From Amphiduros pacificus (Eukaryota > Annelida > Polychaeta > Phyllodocida > Hesionidae): DNA of 64,000 bases. A program made the position numbers and the translations under genes. The notes under the pieces are model-generated. The model was not told where the DNA came from, made no database searches, and saw only the letters and a program-made list of their open reading frames with translations. The stretch covers positions 11,910,834 to 11,974,833 of the forward strand of contig OX439000.1 of NCBI GenBank assembly GCA_949316495.1. The letters are read 5' to 3'. Below, piece after piece: positions 35,845 through 48,141 of the stretch; the stretch's first letter is position 1; each line of letters starts with the position of its first letter.

Positions 35845-38800
35845 TCAATATGTATACATTCTGTCCCTGGGACAAACATAAAATATTTTACGCCCCCTGA
35901 CAGTCTTCACAATATGAACTGTTTTACATTTAATCCGTTGTATTGGCATGAACATTGATGGTCCATGAGATAAGGTACCATTGTTTATCCATGCACCAAT
36001 TGGTTTTCTGAAAGTGTTGTCATTTTCTACTTTCTGCAACCAATTAACCCTGGCAAGGACATGAGTTAGACAATTCTGATTCAAAAACAAGTTGTGAATT
36101 ATAAAGTGCTGTATTTCACCTGGTCTCATTGTCATCTCATCTGTGTTTACTATCAAGCCATCATCAGATGCCCAACAAGCTAATATAAGTGATGATCTGT
36201 GACAGCGGGACATTTTAGAGCCATACAAAACATCCCCAATATTCATCACCTGAGCTTTCTTTGCCATGATGCTTACTGCACTTTGATCAAACGCACCATA
36301 AAGAGTTTCGTACATGGCTGTCAGGTATCTTTGCTCAATAGCTGTCAAGAGAATGCTGTCAGTAACTGTGTAGTGCATGTTATGGGTTTTAGTCCATGAA
36401 CATTGCAATAAATTGCTACAAGGGTTGGATTGCTGCGCATGCAGTATTATGTCTGATGTACAAGTTGAGGCTTCAGCTAGACTACCACGCCCACATTTTT
36501 CTCCAGATACCATTTTGACCCCTGGCAACATATATTCTGACATGAGACTTGGAAGTGGACAAGCCATCACTTCACTTTGACGTAACATTTTCCTGATCAT
36601 TGTTCTCTCAATGTTTCTATTATTTGTTGGCACATTTCCAAGAATTCCATTCTCTCTTTCTAGTCCAAATAGCCAAAACCCTTGTGAAGGACCCCAATTC
36701 AGAAGAATTTCCTTGAGATGCAAATGGAGGTGCATGTTTGGGGTAAATGAACCAGGATACAGTTGCTCAAACATTTGACAGAATCTCAATAAATATGAAT
36801 GACCAAGAAGAATACTGTTCTTTGTTAAATAGCGTGCAGAATATATTCTACATCCAAGGACAAAATTCTGCCAGCAGTCCATATGTGCTGGTGGAAGAAT
36901 GCCTTGTAATGCATATAAACTGAATAAATTGGCCCAGTTCTTACATTGGTCAGCAGTCAAGCCACTAAAACTGGATGCTATTTTTCTTGGAATTCTTCCA
37001 ACTTCTTGTGGAACTTTGACATCATCAACAATGGATTGAATGATTTTCAAATCATTGTCTGTGATAATGTCATGTCTTTTCCACACTGAAAGCATATTCT
37101 TTGCTGTTCCAAGGAAGAGATTGTGCATGGGGTCAACTGGACTCATTGTTATGACATCAAAGTATGGCAGTCGAAGCAACATTGAATATCTGACACCATA
37201 CTTAGATTCTATAGCATTCCTAGCAGTGTATGTTTTTGCTTGCAAAACTTCCTGCACTTGTCTGAGATGATCTGTTCGTGTCCTGTTTGGCCAACTGTTC
37301 ACATCTGTTCCACTGTAATCTTTCTGACCAATGTCACCTGGAAAAGGCTTCAAACATTTGTTGCAGCCCTGTGTAGCAGCATGGCCAAGGAATCCTAACA
37401 ACTTTCTACTTGCAGGAATATCACACCCAGCGCAAATGAGGGCAAGCTGTGAATGTACTATTTTTGGCACAGAAGGCTTGTTTAGGGGTAAGCCTTTGTT
37501 CCAAATATTCAAAAGCTCCTCTACAAAAGGCTCTATAAATGTGTTTGTTGGTGGCTCTTTTCCCATATCTGGTATAAGGCCTCCAATAATTGTATATTTT
37601 TCAAGAAACCTCATTTCCCTGGGCAAATTGAGCAACACAAAATATATTCCCCCGACGGAATACTTTATATGCTTGAATGGACAAAACCAATCTACATTGA
37701 CCATAAGAGCTAAAGCATGTTTGTCAGTAAAATACCATTTGCCATCTTTTCCTTTGAAGTCTTTCCACACTTTTCCATGATGGATATCTGTTAGAGAGTC
37801 CGTGGAGGGTAAATCATTTCGCCATTGCTCACATAATTCTAATAGATCAGGGTTTTGATTCATGAGTTCTTGTAGTGATTCAGCTAATGGTTTCATACAA
37901 TATACATACCTAGGTTCAAATTTTACATTACCATTAGTCAAAAACACTTTTTTCATCAGGACTTCTCCACATGTTTTTTCACGTTTTGCTTTTTGTTTAT
38001 GGTTTGGGAAAAGCTTATTGTCACAAAGTTTGCTTTCAGACAGACCTCCCCTAGTTTCTATTGATTTCTGTGGATCATGCAGCTTGTAGCATTTAGGACA
38101 CACAGCATACTGTTTGAAATTGTCCTTCTTCAGATTCAATCTTTGAAGACAGGAATTGTTCGTTTTTGGACACTGTGATGCTGCCTCTTGATTTCCACAA
38201 GCACCAAGTAATCCTTTACTAAAACTTAATATTGTTGGTACAACACTTTCTGGCAAACAGAATCTTCTTTGGAGCCGTAATGTGAAATTGCACACCCATG
38301 ATACAATGGCGTTGTTATTGTCTGCATTTGAATGGTCCTCTTGATCTGATTCAAACTCATCAGAGAGATACACCACAAGTGGATCTTTGATCTGTTCCTC
38401 ATACTCATCTGTATCTGTATCGGATGCATCAAAGAATATCTCACGGTCTTGATCTGGTAGTGTTGTTGGAAGTTTTCTTCGTCTGATTCTTGGAGGAGGA
38501 TCGGGGTAATACTCTGATTCTGAGTCATCATCTTGATCGGGTCCATCCCCTGAAAGAAAATGTCAGTTATATAATACATATTTGTGACTACTGTGTACTC
38601 TTATTGAAGTTTTTGTACCAATATACCAATCACTAAGACTAATATTCTAAAATTGAAATATTTCAAAATGCTGGCCCAGTTTTTTACCTGCATGTAACCA
38701 TGGTAACCATCACTTCTATAGTTAGGGGCTCTGAGGCTCAAAATGACAGGAAAAATGATGGTCAGAGAGAGAGAGAAACAAGGGGTTGATTGCAAGCTGG

Positions 38801-41800
38801 TTGGTTGCCAAGTGGATAAGGGTGTAAAACCACCCTGCTGTAACAGCAACCAAGCTTGGACCTTTGATGCATCTCTTCTCAACTCTTGGTATATTACTAT
38901 GAGGTGAAACAAAGTATTTATCCCAAAATCAGCTGAAAAGGTAAATATCTTCACAATACCAAATTTTAATCTTACAGGTTCTTTTTATGCTAGTTAAATA
39001 TGTTTGCATATATTGGTGCAAGTCAAAAAAGTGATCATTGTACATATATGTGAATTGAATTGGAAACATTGTGACCACTGTTATCAGCCAATACCTTGCT
39101 AATTGCTATTTTTAAAGAGATGATAATGTCTTCTTTACATGACATTTTATATTCATGAAAATGTATGTGTCCATAATTTGTAATGTTTGGTTAAAAGGGC
39201 CCCATCCATTGTTAATTGGCAGTGTAATGTTTATGTAGTATCAGATGTACATTGCCAAGATGTGTCCCGTGCCTCTCATAAATACCCCTAAATTGCACAC
39301 TTTGCAATTGGTGGCTCACGATAAAAATAGCCACGATAAAAATAGCCACGGTCAGAGGATATTTTAATAGCTCAGTCTATGTTGCTATCAAAGCAGATGA
39401 TATATTTATCTTGATAAGAAATGCATGCCTCAGACACATCACAACCTTGTCCTCACCCAAACCTGGTACATATTTCACAACAAAAAGTCCTATAAGATAT
39501 TGAAGTCTAATTTTCATGGATATATATCTTGAATGGGAAATTGGAAAAGAATAAACCAACATCATATTCATAAGTGCAAACTGGCATCTGCTGATTTACT
39601 TGATATTAAAAATTGTAAAAAATATGAAGCAAAAGTTTAAATCTCAGGGATGAAATGAAAACTAACCACACTAAATCTAAGGTAAAATAAACAAACACTT
39701 AAAAATTGTCATATTAATAATACTGGCTTGACAAATATTAAACTAAAATATGCAAGGAATTAACTTTTAAATATGTCAGTCATATATGAATTGTTTTTGA
39801 AAACACAAACATGTTCTGTCTGGCAATTAAAATTTATGTTGATAATCTAAACAAACTTACTGTCCTTATATTTTTTTCTTTGGATGTTAATCTTCAATAA
39901 ACAAAATTACAGTAGTCAGTCTCTCAGTCTTTGATTTTGGCAGAATGATTTCTGACAATTTATTGAGCAAAGAACACAACACCAGAGTATTGTGATGTTT
40001 TTATATCTTACAACTTACAAAATGTAGTGTTGCACTGGTTGCATAGCAACTGCAACTACAATTATAGTTGTAATAATTTCAGTTCTATTGCACCATCACA
40101 AGCCACAGTTGTGAAGTTAAACTTTTTATCTCAATTTTGCTTCAGTTATCATATATAATTTAGTGAAAATATATCACCCATACCACCCACTGGCAACAGG
40201 CATAACATGTACTCAAAAGGTAAGAAAAAAGGTAAGAAAATGTGCAAGCCAATGATTTTCTGACCTGGACAGAAATATGATATACATGACTGTACTTTTG
40301 TTTAAATTTACAAAGCTGATAGTGTGTTTTCTTGGCTTTTCAATGGTATAAACCTGAAGTTTCTATGATATTTAGAAATGAAATTATCGCAAATCTGCAA
40401 GCCAAAGATTTTCAGACCTGGACAGAGATATGATGTACTTTTGTTTTCATGTAAATCTCAGAGCGTAAATGAAATAATGAAGGTAATTTTTCTCCTTGTT
40501 CTCCTGCTTTTAAATTCTTGCAATTTACACAGCTGATGGAGTGTTTTCTTGGCTTTTCAATGGTATAAACCTGAAGTCTCTATGATATTTAGAAATGAAA
40601 TTATCGCAAATCTGCAAGCCAAAGATTTTCAGACCTTGACAGAAATATGATGTACATTGTACTCTTGTTTAAATCTCGGAGCGTAAATGAAATAATGAAG
40701 TTAATTTTTCTTCTTGTTTCCCTGCTTCTAAATTCTTGAGATTTATATCGCTGATAGAGTGTTTTCCTGGCTTTCTAATGGTATAAACCTGAAGTCTCTA
40801 CGATATTTAGAAATGAAATTATCGCAAATCTGCAAGCCAAAGATTTTCTGATCCGGACAGAAATATGATGTACTTTTGTTTACATGTAAATCTCGGAGCG
40901 TAATCGAAATAACTAAGTTAATTTTTCTTCTTGTTCTGCTGCTTCTAAATTCTTGGGATTTATACAGCTAATAGAGTGTTTTCTTGGCTTTTCAATGGTA
41001 TAAACCTGAGGTCTCTATGCTATTTAGAAATGAAATGATCGCAAATCTCCAAGCCAAAGATTTTCAGACCTTGACAGAAGAATGATGTACTTTTGTTCAA
41101 ATCTCGGAGCGTAAATGAAATAATTAAGTTATTTTTTCTTCTTGTTCCCCTGCTTCTAAATTCTTGGTATTTATACAGCTAATAGTGTGTTTTCCTGGCT
41201 TTCCAATGGTATAAACCTGAAGTCTCTACGATATTTAGAAATGAAATGATCGCAAATCTGCAAGCCAAAGATTTTCTGATCTGGACAGAAATATGATGTA
41301 CTTTTGTTTACATGTAAATCTCGGAGCGTAATCGATATAATTAAGTTAATTTTTCTCATTGTTCCCCTGCTTCTAAATTCTTGGAATTTATACAGCTAAT
41401 AGTGTGTTTTCCTGGCTTTCCAATGGTATAAATCTGAAGTCTCTACGATATTTAGAAATGAAATGATCGCAAATCTGCAAGCCAAAGATTTTCTGATCCA
41501 GACAGAAATATGATGTACTTTTGTTTATATGTAAATCTCGGAGCGTAATCGATATAATTAAGTTAATTTTTCTCATTGTTCCCTTGCTTCTAAATTCTTG
41601 GAATTTATACAGCTAATAGTGTGTTTTCCTGGCTTTCCAATGGTATAAACCTGAAGTCTCTACGATATTTAGAAATGAAATTGTCGCAAATCTGCAAGCC
41701 AAAGATTTTCTGATCCAGACAGAAATATGATGTACTTTTGTTTACATGAAAATCTCGGAGCGTAATTGAAATAATTAAGTTAATTATTCTTCTTGTTCCC

Positions 41801-44195
41801 CTGCTTCTAAATTCTTGGAATTTATACAGCTAATAGTGTGTTTTCCTGGCTTTCCAATGGTATAAACCTGAAGTCTCTACGATATTTAGAAATGAAATTG
41901 TCGCAAATCTGCAAGCCAAAGATTTTCTGATCCAGACAGAAATATGATGTACTTTTGTTTACATGAAAATCTCGGAGCGTAATTGAAATAATTAAGTTAA
42001 TTATTCTTCTTGTTCCCCTGCTTCTAAATTCTTGGTATTTATACAGCTAATAGTGTGTTTTCCTGGCTTTCCAATGGTATAAACCTGAAGTCTCTACGAT
42101 ATTTAGAAATGAAATTATCGCAAATCTGCAAGCCAAAGATTTTCTGATCCGGACAGAAATATGATGTACTTTTGTTTACATGTAAATCTCGGAGCGTTAT
42201 CGAAATAATTAAGTTAATTTTTTCTTCTTGTTCCTCTGCTTCTAAATTATTGGAATTTATACAGCTAATAGAGTGTTTTCTTGGCTTTTCAATGGTATAA
42301 ACCTGAGGTCTCTATGATATTTAGAAATGAAATGATCGCAAATCTGCAAACCAAAGATTTTCAGACCTTGACAGAAGTATGATGTACTCTTGTTTAAATC
42401 TCGGAGCGTAAATGAAATAATGAAGTTAATTTTTCTCCTTGTCCCCCTGCTTCTAAATTCTTGAAATTTATATTGCTGATAGAGTGTTCCCCTGGCTTTC
42501 TAATGGTATTAACCTGAAGTCTCTACGATATTTAGAAATGAAATTATCGCAAATCTGCAAGCCAAAGATTTTCTGATCCGGACAGAAATGCAATGTACTT
42601 TTGTTTAAATCTCGGAGCGTAATTTAAATAATTAAGTCATTTTTACTCCTTGTTCCCCTGCTTCTAAATTGTTGGAATTTACACAGCTGATGGAGTGTTT
42701 TCTTGGCTTTTCAATGGTATAAACCTGAAGTCTCTACGATATTTAGAAATGAAATTATCGCAAATCTGCAAGCCAAAGATTTTCTGATCCGGACAGAAAT
42801 GCAATGTACTTTTGTTTAAATCTCGGAGCGTAATTTAAATAATTAAGTCATTTTTACTCCTTGTTCCCCTGCTTCTAAATTGTTGGAATTTACACAGCTG
42901 ATGGAGTGTTTTCTTGGCTTTTCAATGGTATAAACCTGAAGTCTCTACGATATTTAGAAATGAAATTATCGCAAATCTGCAAGCCAAAGATTTTCTGATC
43001 CGGACAGAAATGCAATGTACTTTTGTTTAAATCTCGGAGCGTAATTTAAATAATTAAGTTATTTTTCCTTGTTTCCTTATCTCTAAATTCGTGGAATTTA
43101 CACAGCTGATAGAGTGTTTTCTTGGCTTTTCAATGGTATAAACCTGAAGGTTTTATGATATGTCAAAATAGAATTATTGCAAATCTGCCAGCCAAAGATT
43201 TTCTGATCCAGACAGGAAAATGATGTACTGTAGTTTAAATCTCACATTGTTGTTTATTTTTCTGCTTGTTCCCATACTCCTATATTCTTGCACATTCACA
43301 CAGCTGATGTTTGAAAAAGCAAAAGTCAACTAGAGAAAGTCACTGTGGCAAGAATTTGAATGAATGCTTAGTAACATGAAATGGACTACAATAGTCATTT
43401 TGTAAAATATCTTATTGCCTTTTGTAACTGCCCTTTATAATATACACATTATCAACTGTTCATGGTCAACTTTTCATTGTAAAAATGTTGACCATCTGCT
43501 GAATACCCATCACAAGCATTACCTCTGGAAACAATGTTTTGGCCTCTGAATAAAATCAAGCTCAAGATGATCAGACATCTATGTACTGATATCATGGTGA
43601 TGTCATCAAGCATTATTAGACCTTTTTTTCTGAGCCTGACCTCTGATAGTCATAACAAGACAAAGAATGTTTCTTAAATCCTGCCTTTCAGATGGTGTTA
43701 GGTATTAAATGAGTAATAATAATTACCTACCAAAAACATGTGAAGGACATGGTTGGATGGTAATTGGAGCATCTTTTTGTGTTGTGTCCATAATTGAATT
43801 TGGACTGGCAGAAGTCTTTGATTGAGTGTGCTCATGGCTACACATCCATTTTCTTGATCCATAGTCATATTTGTCTTTCTTGTGGGTCAAGAAGAAGCGT
43901 GATGAGTATGTTATTTTGCATCCAGGACACTGTCTTCGCTGCCTTCGCCTCTGCAGATTAATGCTGTCCAAATTTTAAAAGAGAAGTTAAATGATTTCAA
44001 TAAATTTGAAACTCCAAAGCCTGCAATATATATTGACATGAAATCTTAAGTTTGGTTTTGTGTGAATGTGTCAAGGTGTGATTAAGGAAAACTAATCTGA
44101 GTGGTGTACACAAATACTCCCTTTCAATTACTATTATTGCAGACAATATATTAATGAAGTGTATAAAAGATATCTTACCTGGATGCTGGGTCCAT
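35845..44195 (-). CDS. CACTA/EnSpm (TNP2-like) transposase, three exons, intact
   Basis: Exons 44195-44179 (M-D-P-A-S), 43963-43731 and 38549-35845 join in phase to 984 residues with no internal stop. Residues 15-50 hold a C-P-G-C and C-S-H-E-H zinc-finger-like region. An acidic linker (DQDDDSESEYY) spans the exon 2-3 junction. Further zinc-like motifs follow (AVCPKCYKLHD). The DDE core aligns by eye with CACTA TNP2: VDWFCPFKH (D~370), then a C-N-K-C pair (~479), DPMHNLFLGTAKN (D~556) and FGLERENGILG (E~714). The family cuts and pastes DNA with CACTA-type ends. The intact frame suggests recent activity or selection. Intron 2 is ~5.2 kb and holds a 217-bp satellite. A divergent gene starts 1.6 kb away. 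The catalytic assignment is inference. Confidence 0.85.
40235..43310. repeat. 217-bp satellite in the transposase intron
   Basis: About 14 tandem copies of a ~211-217-bp unit, recognisable by CGCAAATCTGCAAGCCAAAG at 40389, 40606 and so on to about 43177. Inner copies (41170-42120) are the most alike and the edge copies are diverged. Two near-identical short ORFs 217 bp apart (41171-41359 and 41388-41576) are artefacts of the array. It lies inside intron 2 (38550-43730), whose remainder shows nothing else recognisable. Confidence 0.95.
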
Positions 44196-45829
44196 TGTTA
44201 AAGGAACTGGTCTTTACTCCATTTACTAAAATGCCTGGCTGTACCATAAGAAAATAATTTTTTGGCAAATTATGGGTTTTTCTCCACAACCTGTCTCAAT
44301 CAAATGCTGAAGTAAAATGTGATGGGAGTAGAAAAGGCAAGGATCACAAGAAAGAGCTTGACTGAAATTGACTGAAATGGGATGGCAGGTTTTAATAATG
44401 ATATATGACTATCATGGTTCTAATTAGCTTTATCTATAGAGCATATTTGTTTGAACAAAAGATTTGATATTGGATGCAATGCACAATAACCCCTATTTGT
44501 GCTGACCACATATTTGTTTTGTTATGAAATTTATTGGCATTTAGTTATTTTAGGTATTTACTCTATGAATAGAATAATAGGGGCTTGTTCTGTATTCATG
44601 AAGTATGTGATAACACAGAAAGCACAAATACTTATAGGGGCTTGTTCTTCATAACTCAACAATAATAAACAACAAAGTAGCCACAGTGCAGCCCGAAGTG
44701 TACACTACAAGTTTAAGATAACACGAGAGCATCCTCCATGACTGGTGTATACAGTGATAGATTACAAATATAAACAAATATACTTTTGATCAGGGAAGCA
44801 GGGAGAGAAAATTGTGAGAATTTCTTCATATTACCCAAATTGGGGCAACTTAGGGCAAAGTTTTCCTTGTCTGATTACATTGCTTGTCACATTTGAAGTT
44901 ATATATCTTAACAGGCCAAACTTCTAACATCTCTCAGCATCATATCCTAACCGAAGTTTCAAGCAGGCTATTGTTCAATCTATTAGAACATTCTCATTAC
45001 TGAGGGCTCTGTATAGAACACTATTCTGTATAAATGAAGTGGAATTTGATCAAATCTGTAAAGGTTACTCTTGTTATTACCAAGGAGAGTATACATACAA
45101 ATCACCAATGGGTTAATTTCCCTATGTTTCAAATTATGTTTCCACCACAACAAGCTTTTGAAAGTCATTCCATGCACAATCCTGAAATGTACAATGAGAT
45201 CTTCTACTGCTCTTGGGGAGGGTGCAAAGGAGGCTGTGGTGGCTGAGGTACTGCGTGGACATTTTGGCTTCTCAGAGGGACTGCTAAAATGAAGAGGGCA
45301 GAGTTATAGCAGATCTGTCTCAAGGTTTTATGAGAGGCTCACTGCACTGTGTAATCCCATGAGGGACATTCACCTCTTGGAATGATGTGCAATTCATCAT
45401 GATGAAGAGGGTTAAATAGCTTGTGGTACGGAATGTACACTTTGAGTTTAACTGTATGTAACATTTATATTGGTTGCAATTTCTACACATATATGTGCAC
45501 AATAAACTCAATTTATGCTGTCTATTTAATTGATTCCCTACTGTTTTATTGACCTTAAAGGTCATAACATCATAGCATCATCATAGTATCATGGTCAAGT
45601 ATTTGACATCACCATCAGAATTTTACTATGCCTATGGACTGTATTTACATCACAGTGATGATAAATTACAAATATTTTACTAGCCTCCATCTCAGCTCTT
45701 TTGTTTGGATATCTCAATTCAAAGATTGCAGATATTTTGTCAATATATTTGTGAATAAAACAAATACAATACTGATTTTCAAACCCATTCAAATATTTAT
45801 ATTTCAGTTATGCTTCACAATCATTCTCC
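44196..45829. promoter_or_regulatory. Shared divergent promoter region of the two transposon genes
   Basis: The 1.6 kb between the two start codons. TTTCAG at 45801-45806 upstream of the plus-strand ATG could be the acceptor of a 5' noncoding exon. No clear TATA box was found for either gene. Confidence 0.4.
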
Positions 45830-48128
45830 ATGGAACATGGAGATGACAACAGGCAGCCCCGAGATCACAGTACCCCACTCGGGAAAAAGTCGTATCTGAG
45901 CCCCAGGCCCCAGTACTTGCAGTTGAATGCAGTTTTGAGAGCTCTACAAGACATGAAGGAGACGCAAAACGAAACCCTGCAAGCACTAAAAGAAATCAAG
46001 GAGGTACAAGCTAAAATGCAAGTTGATTTGCAAAAGGTTATCGGCCAACAACAACAGGAACAGAAAAAGAAAATTGCCATCAACTCAGAGACCAGGGTAT
46101 GTTGAGACTAAAATACTGAAATTGTAAATTATAGTTGAATCAATATATATGTTTGCATATAGAAATAAAGAATATAGATCATGTCTCAAACCTGTAGCAT
46201 ACTAAAGAATTATAATGGAAGAATGTGTTAAGCAGTTATAATTTATGATCCTCAAACAATTTGTAGATTGCCAAAGCCCAACAAGTTATAGACATTCATG
46301 AAAACAGTTACTCTGTTGATAACAATAATAGTATTACTGAATTGTTGCTTTGATATTTATTGCTGTCAATTTTGTCTCAAGACAGCTGTCCATGATGCTG
46401 CTGGTAAGCTGAGAGATGATGGTCTGACATGGGGACTTGGTGCAGGGAGAAAGTAAGTCATTATGAATCACAAATGAATTTATAATGGTTGTTTTAAAAG
46501 TAACTTGTTATTTGTTCAAATAACTACACCAAGGGTAGGAATCCACACCAAATAACATCTTCATAATACGAACTTGCAACATTTAGAAAAAGAAATAAGG
46601 TTCACCATTTTAGGATGCTTTCATAATTGACCTCAAATTTTGGATGTACACTATAAACTTTAAATTTAATTTTGTTCCTCAGATATAATGATACAGAGAA
46701 CCAGACCATAACACAGGAAATCATTCGTGGAGTCCGGGGTCTTGCAGGAGATGTGCCCCTTCAAGAAATTACAGGTAAGAATATATCATAATTCACCTCT
46801 GTATATATTTTAAATAGTTCACATTCCATTTATATGCCATGTGATTTGTCAATTTGTTCAGTAAAAAAACATCTTTTAAAAAGGTATTAAGGAAATTAAG
46901 GATGTCATGCTTATGTTCAAGATTGATTATAATTATTTATTAAGTTATTTGTGTGATGAAATTTACACATTCAAAATTACATCTCTGATATGTCTTTATG
47001 TTTTTAAAGAAATAATTCATTTTGATAACTTTCATACCCATTTCTGCAAATTTTATTAATATTGGCATTATTATAAGAATCAGTTCAGCATTTATTTCAA
47101 TCTCTGTACACTGTAAACGCCATGTTATCTCATGTGTGAATACAGATATTATAAAAAATTATATCTTTTTTCCAGCTTCAATCAAGACTTACTTTAAGTC
47201 TTGTCAGGAAACCTTTACAAGAGGGAAAAACGGAAAGGCTGCTCAGCATAGGGCCAATATGAAGGCTGCAGCAAGAAAGAGAATGGTAAAGTTTACACTG
47301 ATATTGATAAAATTGTGGATATTGATAAAACTGTAGATAATCTTCTCTAAAAAAGTTTTCCCTGACTTTACATTTGGATTAAAAAACAAATATGTATTTT
47401 AATAGGGAATGTATTTTAACACTGTAAATGTACCAATTCCCAAAAGTATAACATTTTGGTTATTTTCTTCTCTGTCACTAGGGGGCACTCATTGAAAAAG
47501 ACCCATAAATAACCTTAAGATGAGATCTACTTGTAGCAAATATATTGTGCTGCATTACTAAATTCCCATAAAACACTTGTTTTTACATGAAAATTAATGG
47601 TTATATTTGCAGAAGGCAGATCGGAGAAAAAATGCTGTAGCATTGATGCAGTGGAGCGTGGAGAAGAAGGCAAAGGTGACAGCAGCCCTCCAAGTCCCCT
47701 TCATGTCGTCAGAGGATGATGATGAAGATGACCCAATGACCCTCATAATTAGACGAAAGCCGAATGAGTCAGAGAAGTTGAAGAAGTACAAGAAGAAGCT
47801 GGATAGGATGGCCAGCCGGCAAGACAGCACCGGTGGCCGTAAAAAGCCCCGATTTACAAGACTGGAAGGCCGTGAATCCAACAAGCCCATTTTAACCGAC
47901 TGTTCGGAGCTGGAATGGACAATGGACACTGAAGAGCAAAACAGTACTCTGCCTGAGATCAGCACCACACATGTACATTTGCCTGAGACCAGCACCACAC
48001 ATGTACATTTGCCTGAGACCAGCATCTCAAATGTGCCTGAGACCAGCGCTAGCATCACCCATTTATCACTAAATCTAAGCCAATCAGTAATAGAGGATGT
48101 TGATGATGAGGTTGATAATGTAGAATGA
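45830..48128 (+). CDS. Companion protein of the CACTA-like element, five exons
   Basis: Exons 45830-46096, 46382-46452, 46683-46774, 47176-47285 and 47613-48128 join in phase to 351 residues. Each intron has a consensus GTATGT/GTAAG/GTAAAG donor and a clear acceptor. Residues ~35-80 form a Lys/Glu/Gln-rich heptad coiled coil (L-R-A-L-Q-D-M-K onward). Exons 2-3 read GKLRDDGLTWGLGAGRKYND and IIRGVRGLAGDVPLQEI. Exons 4-5 give a basic block (RGKNGKAAQHRANMKAAARK, then KADRRKNAVALMQW). An acidic patch (S-S-E-D-D-D-E-D-D) and threefold STTHVHLPE repeats follow. I do not recognise the family. A DNA- or transposase-binding partner role is inferred from composition and from its divergent pairing with the transposase. 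A host gene is the alternative. Confidence 0.75.
47515..47575 (-). repeat. SINE tail fragment in intron 4 of the companion gene
   Basis: GATGAGATCTACTTGTAGCA followed by AATATATTGTGCTGCATTAC matches the central part of the SINE at 53892-54178. Head and tail are absent. Confidence 0.6.
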
Positions 48129-48141
48129 TGTTGAAAGGTAT

